Assembly (NCBI GenBank): GCA_024704765.1
Contig: JAKMXF010000244.1
Location: 639,837 to 703,836, forward strand
Length of the DNA: 64,000 bases
Reading direction: 5' to 3'
Source of the DNA: Oopsacas minuta
Taxonomy: Eukaryota > Porifera > Hexactinellida > Lyssacinosida > Leucopsacidae
The position numbers were made by a program, and so were the translations under genes. This document shows, piece after piece, positions 19,947-31,693 of this stretch (the stretch's first letter is position 1; each line of letters starts with the position of its first letter). Below the pieces are notes generated by a model. It was not told the DNA's origin and made no database searches. It saw only the letters and a program-made list of their open reading frames with translations.

Positions 19947-22915
19947 CACAGTGGGCATTTTTGGGGGTGAATGGAAACAGGAAAACCATGCAAGATAGAG
20001 ATATATAATGCATTATTAGCCAATAGGAAATTACCCCTGAGAAAACGATTTCTGCATAAAAAAAATCTAGGTCATCTCATTAAAAAGTTATGACGTCATT
20101 GACACCTTTCATATTATCATAAATTATAGTTTTTGAGCTTAAAATTCAGTTACTAGACGCGATAGAAAGCTTATTTTGGATCATAGACACACATTTAACA
20201 TACCCACATTTTAATTGTATCTTATGCTTCCTTCTAATTCAATCATTATTTATTAGCAAGTTAATTGTGAGAAAAGAATTTCTTGGTCTGGAGGTTCAGA
20301 AGAGTGGGTTTTCTTGCTTGCTTTTGTAAATTTTCTATACACATTGAGGACAGGATCACTATTACACATCAGTCGTATAAAGATATCTCGAGTATTCAGA
20401 GAAAACGACATTTTCCGGCAAGGTGTTCGCGATACCTTCGAACGAGTTTGTTTGAAACTTCAACTGCTTCTTCAGAGAAGACTTTAAGTCCATGGCTATT
20501 GTTACAAGTTCTAATGAGTTCTGAAGAATGGGCTAGTAATTTATGCAAGGTTGGACTGATGTTTGCCAAGGGAACCTGATTACAATGTATTCGTATGTGT
20601 CCTTGCAAAGAATATCCAGTCTTTCAGTATTTATCTCTCGGTCGCTGTTGTAAATACGCAAACATACTGAAAGGTTAGTGTGGATGACCTTTATATTTTC
20701 ATGGTATTCTGTTGGTACCAAGGAACAAACCCAGTAAAGAAATTGGTTTTTGTCCAAGAAACAATTTCGAGCAACATTGCCAGTTGATGTAGTGCCACCA
20801 TCACTGCTGGGTTGATCAATCTTCATACCAGTCTTTTCCATCAATAAGCCTGAAACAAACTTCATTGAGTTATTATGCCTAAGAATGATGGTGACCACTT
20901 CCTTGCACCTGATTGCAGATGATAAACGAGGGTCATAAACCATCTGAAGATGCACAAATATGAATGTAATGGAGAAGGGCAAATTATATCGATGTCGGAA
21001 ATAGGTTGGTGAGTCAATCCAAGACGGTCATTGGAACTTAGAGATAGAAATTCTACTTCATTCACACTTTGAAACAGTTCTTTAGCCGATGTTATTGAAC
21101 GATTAATAGGAAAACCATCTCGTATAAGTTCGACATCATGCAGTTGTTGAAAGTCGCAGTACAGAGTTGGCAGTGAGCACCACTGGCTCCAGATAGAATT
21201 CCTGCCATTTTTCCATCGAACATGGTCCTGAGCAGCCTTATCCTCACAAGTCCTTGCGAGAGTGGTATCCCATTTTCTTCCATGTCTGCTACGTAAGGAT
21301 TGATACAAGTATCCATTAGTGGACGTACATTTTCGCTATTTTCTTTGGCAGCTAGTAAAGTGACTGGGCGAATCTGAAATTGTGAGTTGGGGCCTTTCGT
21401 TTTCCCAAATAAGTTTGTTTGCCTGTCGTGAATAGCGAGAGGTTTGAAAGCAAAGAGAATGAAATTTTTGGAACCAATATCTGGTGACTCTTGAATCTGA
21501 TTATAAACTTGATGGGATCCAGATCCATCCAAGCCATCTGTTGCAGAAAATTTCTACGGGATTTCAAATTCAGAATCTGTGGGAAGTAATTCGAGTAGGC
21601 GGGAAATTGTCTGTTTGATGATAGAGATGTAAGATATCCCTACTCCCATAGGTGCATCAGACACATTTCGGATAGAAATGAATTCCTTCTCCAGAGTAAT
21701 ATCTGCTCGATACTGGGAAATTAGCTCATACTTAGGGAATAGTACATTGTCTGACTTACAAAGTCTCCTCAATTCAATGTGCTTTCGCTTACCTATTTCC
21801 AGTTGCCCTAGGAGGAACGTAGACTTAGCAATTGAGATGTGTGTCTTTATATTGCCTTGAAATGTGCCTTTGCTGACTATTCCCAGAGAGAAGGAACTGG
21901 TGGAGTAATCTCCTGAAGAAGATGAGACAAATTGCAGAGCCATGGCTGCCATCGTTTTGCTATCCACGTTCTCACTAGCTGCTAAGCTTTTAATCAAGGC
22001 TAAAAGAGGTTCCAGACGTACCCTTTGTCCTTTAATCGTTAATTCTAGGAGTGGTTTCCTGATAGCCTTTGCATGAACATGATTAGGAGTACAAATATCA
22101 CCTTCAGACGATAACCGCCTCTTCTCTGCCAATGTTGAATTGTCAAAGAATATCATATCATCCCATGTATTTAGGTCGTTTCTTTTACGAAATATCTCTC
22201 TATCACCCTTCAACTCAACGAATTTGTATCGGATACAACTATAATATTTATCATCAAGTTGCTGACTATCCATAAATACGATTGTTGCATCTCTGACAGA
22301 TTTACGTGAGGATAGAAAGTCCAAAGCTTCCTTGTTATTCATAATGCTAATATTTTATAGGGAAATTTTACATTAAAGTTACACCCATTCAAATGAATGC
22401 TTGATACTTTGGGCGCCCTCCGGCGGGTCTAAACTATTATATTTTTTGAATGTATTATCATAACCTACATTTTAAGACCAGTGAGAGTTCACGCAACGAA
22501 ACGCCACAACAAGTTTCAGCATAAAATATCCTGTGGACGCCGAAAAAATGTCCTAAATAGTCATCGCGTTTTATCTAGTTTTAGAATAGAAAGTTAGAAA
22601 CCAAACGACATTTCAAGATGTAAATTAGATCCTTGAAATATAAATGTTTCATTATTGTAAAGGAATTCTTTCTTCTTAGTTACAAGTGCTAAAAATATAA
22701 CTATGAAACTTGATCGATTTTGATAAACCACACAACAGAAATTCTAATTACAAGAAGCCTCAAATATTCATCACCATAACAACCAATTTACTTGTTGAAT
22801 CAGAATTAAATTATTAATTTCTAGGTTTGAAACGATTGTGAATTCAATGATAATAAGGAAATACAATTCTGAGGGGTAAAAAATTCATGCTATTTCCAGC
22901 AAAAAGCCCACTGTG
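19947..22915 (-). mobile_element. Transib transposon with CACAGTG termini and 5-bp TSD
   Basis: The left end reads CACAGTGGGCATTTTTG. The right end, reverse-complemented, reads CACAGTGGGCTTTTTGC. The first 10 bp are identical and a T-run follows in both. Both ends are bordered by TAATT (19942-19946 and 22916-22920), a perfect 5-bp duplication. Transib elements make 5-bp duplications and begin with heptamers related to the V(D)J recombination signal heptamer CACAGTG, matched exactly here. The 2969-bp body encodes a Transib/RAG1-core-like transposase on the minus strand. Confidence 0.93.
20250..22342 (-). pseudogene. Transib transposase (RAG1-core-like), inactivated
   Basis: Transib transposases are the relatives from which the RAG1 core is thought to derive. 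The ATG at 22342 opens 262 codons to an in-frame TAG (21554-21556), and the same frame continues to 21092. Just past the TAG is SATDGLDGSGSHQVY; the Asp codon at 21536-21538 aligns with the first catalytic Asp of RAG1 (CDGMGD context). Then come KNFILFAFKPL, RPVTLLAAKE, MFDGKMAGILSGASGA, and HCQLCTATF, equivalent to the RAG1 zinc-binding Cys pair. Further pieces lie in shifted frames: RDGFPINRSI, SPLHSYLCIFRWF, DGGTTSTGNVAR, SPTLHKLLAHS, and FSEEAVEVSNKLVRRYRE, where the Glu codon 20459-20461 aligns with RAG1's catalytic Glu (NESGNK context). One stop and about four frameshifts make the copy non-functional. I cannot place the second Asp with certainty. Coding length (~690 codons) fits the family. 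Confidence 0.9.
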
Positions 22916-24150
22916 TAATTGTGGCTCCCAAAAGGTTCTTATCCTCCAGGAAAGGCACGTCCAGACTTCCGAGAAGATAAGGTTCTCTGCAGCGTATATT
23001 TGATACACATGGGCCAGTGGCTCAAATTTGATTAGTAAGATATTGTAATGTCAAGTTATTAAATAAAGATGGGAACTTTTTGGATGCCTTAAGTACATAC
23101 CTAAGCTCTATCATATGTATTTGTCGAGATATGTGGTAAAAACATCAGTCCCTGGCAGTCTTATTGTATTGAAGCCTAGTCGGGAAAAATACAGCCGTAG
23201 ATTAAGAAGGTCATGCATGCAGATTCAGAAAAATAGGCATGAGATATGTAACCATGTTGATAAACATACAGAGTGACTGCATATTTCAATATCGATGTGT
23301 TTTTGCTCAAAAATAAGTTTGGCATATCAGTAGAAGAGAAAACTAATAAATATAATATCTTCAAGTGTGCTTGATTTCTTTTGGTGCCAATTCACATTTT
23401 CTTGGTTTCTAGTTTTGCTTGGTCTTACATCAACACTATGTTCTGAAGCTTGTAGGCAGAGTAGTCGATAGTCAGAACGGGCCCTCGTTATATTTCACAC
23501 CAATATTGAATCCTACATTTGGAAATTACTGGTACATTGTGTCAATTTAGTTTTAAAAATCAATGCTACCTCGCTAAATTAATATCTTTGGAATTCAAGA
23601 ACAATTGGAACAGTTTGCAATACTTACTCCAAATGGCTGACCGTACAAGATTCTGCCTATATCTGTTGCTCTGTACAGACGTATAGAGATTTAGTAGATT
23701 TGTACATGAATTTTAGTTGAGACACTTACTGATTATGTGCCCAATAACTTAAACTCCTAATGAATGTACATTATGTGGTGTGAATCAACAGTTCTAATTA
23801 AGCTCAGAGGGATTTCCTGTACAGTCTGTATACTTACATGTTTTCTCCATTCCAAATTGTTCAAGTATACATGGACTATCTGAACTTGCGAGCGCAACGA
23901 GAGAGAAATGTTTTGCAGGCGTACACGGTCCTGGCCAATGCAATGAGGAAATAAGAACTCCACATCAGGATATGACATAAATATATTTGCACTTTGCAGG
24001 TATGAAATATGTAGAATTTTGAAAACTTGCACGAAGTTTTGAATTGATTATAGAAACGCCTGACATGTATTTGGTTGGGAATGAGAAAACTTAGTGAGCA
24101 AGGGTCCCTGCCCGTGCTCGCTAAATTTTTGCCCCCCTGCCCACAAACTC
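22916..24150. other. no gene recognised
   Basis: TAATT (22916-22920) is the right Transib target duplication. A TTTTGGTGCCAATTCACATT block near 23377-23440 resembles a stretch near 25310-25370, suggesting a dispersed repeat. No coding sequence is supported. Confidence 0.4.
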
Positions 24151-24159
24151 GTCTCTACT

Positions 24160-24409
24160 GCGTGTAAGTATGAGGCGCAAGGAAGGGGCGTGGGGTGACG
24201 GTTCGGTTTAGGGCTGGTATGTCCCCGTCAATCTGAATTTTAATCTTAGACAGCAGTTAGTACAACTTCTCCAGGGATTTCCTAAGCATTCACCTCACTT
24301 GTTTTTTCTCCTAAACATCTCAGGAACAATATTGTCTTGGAGTGAATAAATGCATGGGAAGCCCTAGAAAGCGTTGTTCTATGGAAATACTATATATAAC
24401 ATGTGCACC
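24160..24409. repeat. direct duplicate (short copy) of 25383-25835
   Basis: Collinear blocks shared with 25383-25835: GTGACGGTTCGGTTTAGGGC, ACTTCTCCAGGGATTTCC followed by CACCTCACTTG, AATAAATGCATGGGA and TTCTATGGAAATA. This copy lacks about 215 bp that the other has between the first and second block. Confidence 0.75.
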
Positions 24410-24419
24410 TTCTCCTACG

Positions 24420-25030
24420 ATGTGGAATACCCGAGCAGGTCTCTACGTAAATTTGAAGATTTCAACTATTTATACATTCTAATAATCATCAAACAACAAA
24501 TAAATTTAGAGAAATTTGAAAATACCAAAATCAGTTTCAGCTTTCTCAGTTACCCCATGGCAGCCGGTAATATGTAATAGCAGTTCCCTACATATATTTT
24601 AAGATTTCAATTATTTGTTACTGTATATTGATAAATCAACTATATAAGGTAGTATATGAAAAGTTAAAATTTTAAAATTCAGATTCAGCGTACCTGATCA
24701 CTATATGTCTGTTGAGAGCAAGTCTCTACGTATATATGAAGATTTTAGTTAGTTGGCATATATGAATAAAAACAACGATAAATTTGCCTATGAGAAACTA
24801 GAAATCCTGGGTAGCCGTTTAGAGCAAGCCTGTATGTATATTTTGAATTTTGACATAATTGTTTACTTTAATTTCATAGAAATATCGAAACATTTACATA
24901 TGATTAATCCAAAAGTGTGAAATCGGATTCAGCTTGTCCGATACAATTAATAATGATTTATTGAATTCTATTTACTTCCTTGGTAAACGTGATAAATACA
25001 TAGTTCGTATCTACGTACATTTTATTGCAA
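24420..25030. repeat. degenerate satellite, unit ~110-180 bp
   Basis: The block GAGCAAGTCTCTACGTATAT followed by GAAGATTT recurs in diverged form near 24434, 24577, 24715, 24822 and 25000, with GTACCTGATCACTATATGTC motifs between. A further unit lies at 5870-6065. Spacing is irregular, so either the array is old or indels are frequent. Confidence 0.55.
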
Positions 25031-25382
25031 TTTACTAATATAGGCGTATTTGCGAAATTGACTCATTCTTATTCACCCACTAGTTTTATTTCTCGTCTTT
25101 TCGGAAGTATACTATATATAGTGAATGCTAATTGTTATTATTACATACGGTGAACTGTTAGCGAATGGACGAATGCTTTGCATGGTTGCTAATTCCCAAA
25201 CACCAACACCGAAGTTGGAACTACCAATAACTACTCAACAGGGGTGGAGGTCGTTGGTTGCTCATCCGTACTTTTTGAAAAAACTTTCAGAGTTATGTAC
25301 TCGATTTGTTTCGGTGCCAACTTCTCTTCATTTTTATGTCTAGTCTTTCCGGCTCTTGCGTCAATCTGAACTTTCTCAAACG

Positions 25383-25835
25383 TGTAGGTATTAGGCATGA
25401 GGGGGTCGTGACGGTTCGGTTTGGGGCTCGCGTACTATTTAGGAACCTTACAACGATACACCTATATCAATCAGATAATTTTCATTGTCTCAGATGACGT
25501 CAAACGAATCAAGTTCGAGTTACGAATAGCATATCCTCAAAGAGCAGGGTGATTTCTCAGACTCGTCACAATTTTCTGTTTCTGAGGATATCTCCTATAT
25601 TTCATCACTTCCTTTTCCTCCCCTGGATACTACCTTGCATTTATATCCCCTTCAATCTGAATCTACATCTCAGACAGTAGTTAGTCCAACTTCTCCAGGG
25701 ATTTCCCAAGCAGTCACCTCACTTGGACCGCCTCCTATGGCATCATAAGAACAAGATTGTCTTCAATTGATAAATGCATGGGACGGCCTTAAAAGCCTCG
25801 CTTCTATGGAAATATGTATATAACTTGTACACCAT
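25383..25835. repeat. direct duplicate (long copy) of 24160-24409
   Basis: Contains the same ordered blocks as 24160-24409 plus about 215 bp near 25433-25648. In this copy a plus-strand frame near 25494-25750 starts MTSNESSSSYE and reads Ser/Pro-rich (..ISYISSLPFPPLD..). It may therefore preserve the start of a degraded element ORF, with 24160-24409 an internally deleted relative. Confidence 0.65.
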
Positions 25836-27180
25836 CTCATACTGATGTGCAAGACCTGACAATAATGCTTTTCCCGAAACCATCTAAAGCTAAGAATCGC
25901 AAATACCTAAAGCTATTCATACGCAGAGGCTACATTGCTAAATTTCGCATTCCAAACCTGTGTTATACTATTTCTAGGCTCATGAGAAAAGAGAAATACA
26001 TAGACCAACTTGGGTGAAAATTCTTGATGTTGGTATCCTAGCAGAGGTATTCTCTACCTTTTATTGGAGCGAATGTGGTGGGAGTCCCTTCCTTAAGAAG
26101 AACAATAGATTCATGGATTCATACATACCATTAGAGTCCTATGGCTGTCCACTCTACTTGTATTTCGTGGCGTAATTTTCACAAACTATCTACAATATTT
26201 GATATGCCCCCACGAGTTCAGAGAATGCAATTTCGATATCTGAACCGTCTGGAAACTGTTACAAAAGTTGTAGTATGAACTGCCATATCTGCTGGCGGTA
26301 AACAGCTATGCCAAAGATCAGACTGAAATATCACCTGAATCTAACGCTACCAACGTAACCGTCAGCTTCGATAGCTCCTGGAAGACCAAATTACTCTACT
26401 GTCATCTACCAAGACCGTAGTTTAGCATCAATTAAGCTGTGTTCTACTCTACAAATACTGGTTGATAATGTGGCAGGGGTCATTCTGGCTGTCCTACTGG
26501 AGAGAAATAATAAGGCCGGAGGAGAAACCCATCAGGTTCTTCATCACCTAATGCTCTGACAACCTTCAAACCAATTGACATAGAAAAGGTGAAAGAAGTA
26601 TTCAATACTTATGCGACAGAAGAATTCTGTAGCGATCTGACATTAGGAATGGCTCAAATGTTAATCGATCCTTACACAACACAATGTGGAGTCTCTGTCT
26701 AAAATGCAAGCACTTTTCACCTCAATCTATTAAGGATTATCGCTGTTATAGCTGTCCTAACCTCTAACGAAGTTGAACTTTCACTATTCGGAATCCTGAC
26801 TGACTTTTGCCTGTCTCCCTCTTGGCGGACTTATAGTGCAATTCTGAAACGAGAATATAGGTCAAATTATTCTCGATGAGCTTAGAAGGAGTCGAATTAT
26901 CAAAGACGCAGAAGAAGAGCGGGACTATTCAAGCAATAAAGAGAATGTGCCCATAATTTCATGATTACCAGCAGATGATAGCTATGGTGTCCAAATATCC
27001 AAAGGTGTAAACAGGAGATGAATATGATTACAGGAAATAACAGAAGATCAAAGGAAATGAAATGTTGCAGGCCGCATAGAGCAAGCGCCCACAGCTTAGT
27101 TATACTATTCAATGATAAATTTGTAAAGGGGTGAAGACATCTAGAAAAAGCCTTCCCCAAGAGCTAACAGAAGGCGTAAG
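25836..27180 (+). pseudogene. possible decayed element ORF, unidentified
   Basis: Scattered plus-strand segments look coding-like without a continuous frame: ALTTFKPIDIEKVKEVFNTY near 26560-26625, and DELRRSRIIKDAEEE.. then SSNKENVP near 26875-26955. The duplicated leader at 25383 suggests a repetitive element; a gag-like ORF1 of a retroelement is one possibility. No diagnostic motif was found and the assignment is open. Confidence 0.3.
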
Positions 27181-27208
27181 AAGGGCGATTTTCAGCTAAT
27201 AATGGTTA

Positions 27209-27481
27209 AAATACATCTAGAATTATACACTATCTATCGGTTCGAATCAAGAGACCATCCATACTATAATTACTTTCAAGAAGATGTTTGGAGAATGATA
27301 CAGACGGACAATTTCTAGTAGATTAATCGTTTCGTATTATATACACACGTGTTGTAACAGTTATATACGTCTCGAATTATCTATTATTTATCAATTCGAG
27401 TCAAGAGACTATCCAAACTGTAAATACTCCAAATATTTTGAAGAATGATGAAGACCGACGACTGCGATTTGAGTAGATTTA
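27209..27481. repeat. imperfect tandem duplication (~150-bp period)
   Basis: TCTAGAATTATACACTATCT..TTCGAATCAAGAGACCATCCA (27216 on) is echoed by TCTCGAATTATCTATTATTT..TTCGAGTCAAGAGACTATCCA about 150 bp later, followed in both by an AGAATGAT block. Two diverged copies. Confidence 0.65.
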
Positions 27482-28139
27482 TCTCGGCAATGGTTGGCCC
27501 AGCCTGTTAAAACATGGTTAGACTAAGGTGGCAAGAATAATTTTGCAGTAACCATATGTTGGTTATTGTAAAATGTAAACTGGTCAATTTAGGAGAATTT
27601 AATTTCTGATTTCTGGAGGATATGCTTGAGTAACTCTAACATAGCTTTCCAGGTAGACGTACTCTCACCTCCTTGTGGTTACCCAGATCCACTAGATAAT
27701 GTTATTAAGCGACGTTGACTGTACATAATTTGAAATCACTAAGTTTGTCATAAATGTTTTAGAACTTGTAAAGAATATATCATAAAATATACAGTAAACT
27801 ATGTCCCTAAGTCACCTATTTCAAAAAGGGAGAAAAATGATAGAGTTTCAGCATCTAGTAGAGTTTATGAACGATTGACAGGTGCGTAATATGAAAGTTT
27901 ATGTGGGAGTTGAATTGTAGAACATATGTATATTTAGCCTGAAACATCATTAATAATATAATACAACCATATTTAGTGAATATATAATTTGTTTGATCAA
28001 AAATTTTTATCAAAATCTGATACATGTGGTTAATTCATAAGTTGATTTGGCATTTTGGACCATGGATTATATCCAGAACATACATTTGCAGTTGCTTGAT
28101 AGGAGATGTCCAATAAGTGATAGTAAATTGGCTCTGTAC
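27482..28139. other. no gene recognised
   Basis: AT-rich. Near 27791 TACAGTAAACTATG resembles the TACAGTAAACTCC motif at 29863, perhaps pogo-like element ends. Nothing coding. Confidence 0.35.
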
Positions 28140-28858
28140 CATAGACTCCTTTAGAGAAGAACTGGAACGTCGCGATCTCGGGGTTTTTAACTTGAGTCTG
28201 AGAGGCTCCAATTAAAAAATTGAAAAAGCATCAGAACCTATATTTAACCAGTGGTTGGGGGCCAGACACAACCAAGAAGCTTAAAATAAGAGTATTGGCC
28301 ACATTTCCCTTTGACCTTAGGCAGATATGAACTTCCTGTTTTCAACCATATTTCCTTATGTTTTTGGGATATTTGCATGTTTTGTGCAATGGCTGCGTGG
28401 TAATGTTTTATTTTTCTTGTTGCAAATATGTCTGCATGTTAATTGATATTGATTGTGCATGATAATGTGTTTTGTTTTCAGCTTTTGTGATAATATGCCA
28501 CGTCGTTGCAGCTGTTTTGGTTGTAGAGGAAATTATGATGGGACGCCTTACCTAAGGGTCATATCCTTCTCAAAAGATCCTGAGGAGAGGGAGAGATGGA
28601 TATTGGCAATGCCGAATGAAAACGAAAACTTGAGGCGCTTGAAAGAGATATATATTTGTGAGAGACATTTCAATTGTGAATGGGTGTCAGTAAAGGGTGG
28701 AAAGCGACCAAAAGAACCGGCATCAATTTTTCCTGGAGTACCGAAATCAGTTTTGAAGCAGGTCACCTCAGCTCCACGCCCAACATCATCTACATCAGAA
28801 TCAAGAGCTAAGAAAGTGCAGGCAGCTTATGAGGCTGCAGACAAGATCCAAGATTTCG
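28140..28858 (+). mobile_element. P-element 5' end (719 bp), truncated at an N
   Basis: Same terminus and THAP ORF as at 12942, on the plus strand, with its Met at about 28496. The THAP Cys and His residues are intact, and the frame runs to the N at 28859 at the same base as the inverted copy ending at 15667. Beyond the N the sequence is unrelated to P elements. Confidence 0.9.
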
Positions 28859-28859
28859 N

Positions 28860-31195
28860 AAACATCCAAAACTCCTCTACCGAATTATATTTATTTCGGG
28901 TAAATCTGATGAGTACACATAGGACAAATCAGTGATTGAAATGACCCTGGCCGAATATCCTGGTGAATTCACAGTCGTTTAATACAGATGAGTTAAAATC
29001 TCAACAACAATACAATGGGGAACAAAGTACGTCGCAGTGTAGGCATATTTGTAACCCCGCCTCATAAACTACTTTCCACAAAGTAAATGTACTACCTTGT
29101 GGAAAGTAGTTAATGTGGAAAAAGACAAAGAATGTCGATAAAAACACAGTTTGCGAAGTTGGTAGATAAAATATAAAACGGTTAACAAAATATTTAAAAG
29201 AACTGAGTCATTCAAATTGCAATTTCTCTGGAAAGAGGTCACTGCACCGTGAGTGCAGGTATGCTTCAAGGAATTGGAACAATCTCCCAGTAATAGTAAA
29301 TTATAAACTCAAATTCCCGGAATCATATCAAATTATCTATGATTAACTAGCCAGGTGGTGTAAGTAAGTGGTAAAAGATGCTAAAAGAAAAGAACGTGTA
29401 TACTGGAGTATATGGCCACCTATAAGACACTTTTGAATCAGCTGACTCATTGGCATAGGGAATCTGTCCGTAAAGTGGATATACAGTGGGAATATAATAG
29501 TGAAAATCGTATCAATTGATGATACCTATCATACTAGCAACGAAACGAAATGTTTCCGATAATATTAGCTAAGCTGTACAAGATTGATCATAAAAAGTAA
29601 AATTACGTCATAAACCTACCCAAACTACTAAACCAAATTTCTCAGGTGCCTAGTCATGGTCAAACTAAATATTTAGCAAAAGAGGACAAAAGCCGACAAA
29701 TGCCATAAACCCAACACGTGTATAAAATATACATCAGTAGTACTGAATTTTGATGGAATATATTGAAATTGTGCATTATGAATCAATACTGTATAAATAA
29801 CGGATTAAGTAGTAAGTGACATTTGTCCTTAGACAAATGGGGCAGCTAATACACCCTACTATACAGTAAACTCCGCTTAAAAGGGGACACTTGTTATTTG
29901 GAAAACCACGGAAATTGGACAAATGTCCAGAAACGGAATCTTCAGGATAAAAGTGAACAATTCTGGAAATCGAGTGAATAATACTATAGTAGCAAATCTT
30001 TTTAAGGTGAAATTTCCTGTAATTTCAGGAAATTCAAATAAGCTAGGTAGAGATACAAAAATTAGATAAATATGGACAAAATTTGGATAGATTTGGAACA
30101 AAATTGTTCTATTTACTGATGATTGCATCAATATTATTTAACGGAAGGTACTAAAGGAACCGAAAATATAGAAGCCTGTACTTTGGATAGGTATGGCTCC
30201 ATCATACAGTGGTTGAATCGCTTTAGGAGTGTATGCGAATGAAACAATACAAAACGCTGCCTTATAATTAATAATATTCGTCAAAATTAATCGGGATAAA
30301 ACGGATCACTTAGCTTTGGTAATCATGTACTAACATCAACTAGATAGAAATGAGTGATAATTTCAAGTGAATCCGAAAAATTGATATTTTGGGTGAATAT
30401 GACGAGCAACTTTCCTAAGGTCTAAAAAGCAAAATTGTTGCTGACAGTGTCCTCATGGTGAAAGAATGGGCATTATTGGGATAAGTAGCAATGCATATTG
30501 AAGAAACGGGTCATATGATGTATCGGGGCCGTCAATTGTGTGATGCACTTCGGTCATCTCCCTACAAATAATTCAGAATAATGGGGTGAAATAATTGTCT
30601 TTCAGAATTAGCATCGAGAGGCATATGATAGCCAAAAAGAAACAATATTCCCTTGAACTAAGATTTGTAAATGTATCTAAATTATGGGACAATTTAGCCC
30701 CCACCATTGGTTTAAATGGTTATGTTGAGGTATCGAAACATTGATCCGAATTTCGTACTACCCAGTTATTTATAAGAATGTTGTATAAATTAGAGGGACG
30801 AAGTGCTCAGTTTCATGCGAACAGTTTATGTTCGCAATCCGCGGGGTGGATGCAAGTGAACCGCACTCGTGTATATATATTCAAAGTCTATTTCGCTTAG
30901 AAATGAGGATGGAAATTCGGGGCAAGGGTATAAACGTTTTGAAAACCGTTCCGAAATAAATAAGTGTATTCGAAACATGTCATCCTACAAATTCATAAAA
31001 ATTGATGCTAATATAGTAAGGAGATACTTTAGGTTGACCACAACATACGACCACACAAAATTTTATAATGAATGGCGATAATTTTCGCTTTTCTGAGAGA
31101 ATAGACGCAAGTTGTCTCACGGAAACAGATAGAAATTCAGTGTGTACGCCTAAATTATTGCAAGATATAAAAATAAATTAGTAGTATTCGCTTAC
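28860..31195. other. no gene recognised; probable part of ALG2 intron
   Basis: Lies downstream (minus strand) of ALG2 exon 1 and should hold the 5' part of its intron. A TACAGTAAACTCCGCTTAA motif at 29863 looks like one end of a pogo-like element, but no partner end was found. A small hairpin (CTTTCCACAAAG / CCTTGTGGAAAG) sits near 29074-29109. The open frame at 30869-31081 has no recognisable content. Confidence 0.4.
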
Positions 31196-31693
31196 TTGTT
31201 TCGTGAAGTCACTATTTACTAATACAATGTCGGCTTTGCCAGTACTCCATTCTTCAATTAAATCAATAGGTATTCTATATAGTCGTTTTAAGAAATGTTT
31301 TCGTTCTGTTAATAGCCTGTCAGGATAATGACAATAAAAGATAACTTTTCTACACGAGGCTCTAAGAATTGGAATGCATATAGAAATCTGGTCACAGAAA
31401 ATAGTATGAAAATAATAACGATAATAAATATAAATATACAAAGACAAGAAAAACATCCGAATGTATGCACATAGAGCATAACAAATTCCGAAAATAGATC
31501 GAGGTAACCAACCCCCAATACAATAAATCACGAACGCCCCATCTTGAGTCTCTGAAAAAGAATGTTTAGGATCATAATGGGAGGTGAAATAAGAAATTCC
31601 GTGGCCTTTGGAAGTAAGAGCTGTTCCAACATCAATAATGAGTCTTTCAGCACCACCAATGCCTAAATCAGGATGAACAATTGCAATCCTCAT
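31196..31693 (-). CDS. ALG2: ALG2 exon 1 (alpha-1,3/1,6-mannosyltransferase)
   Basis: ALG2 adds the second and third mannose (from GDP-mannose) to Man1GlcNAc2-PP-dolichol on the cytosolic face of the ER, an early step of N-glycan precursor assembly. The exon runs from ATG at 31693 for 166 codons to a GTAAGC donor at 31195-31190, phase 0. It shows the GT4-family start HPDLGIGGAERLIIDVG, then YDPKHSF, a hydrophobic segment near residues 70-90, CDQISICIP, FYCHYPDRLL, KRLYRIPIDLIEEW and NSDFTKQ. Residues after the donor would read straight into a stop. Its partner exon is at 40275-40994 on the same strand but upstream, which is impossible for normal splicing as the window is ordered. No stops or frameshifts. 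Confidence 0.93.

Noticed and set aside
26900-27160. 86-codon minus-strand open frame
   Set aside because: Antisense of the plus-strand segment with SSNKENVP-like coding flavour; Leu/Phe/His-rich composition is typical of a shadow frame.
27236-27250. GGTTCGAATC motif resembling a tRNA B box
   Set aside because: No A box or cloverleaf can be folded around it; it is part of the tandem duplication, whose other copy has ATTCGAGTC.
29863-30210. Possible pogo-like MITE starting TACAGTAAACTCCGC
   Set aside because: No matching inverted end could be found on the right side; only a one-sided motif remains.
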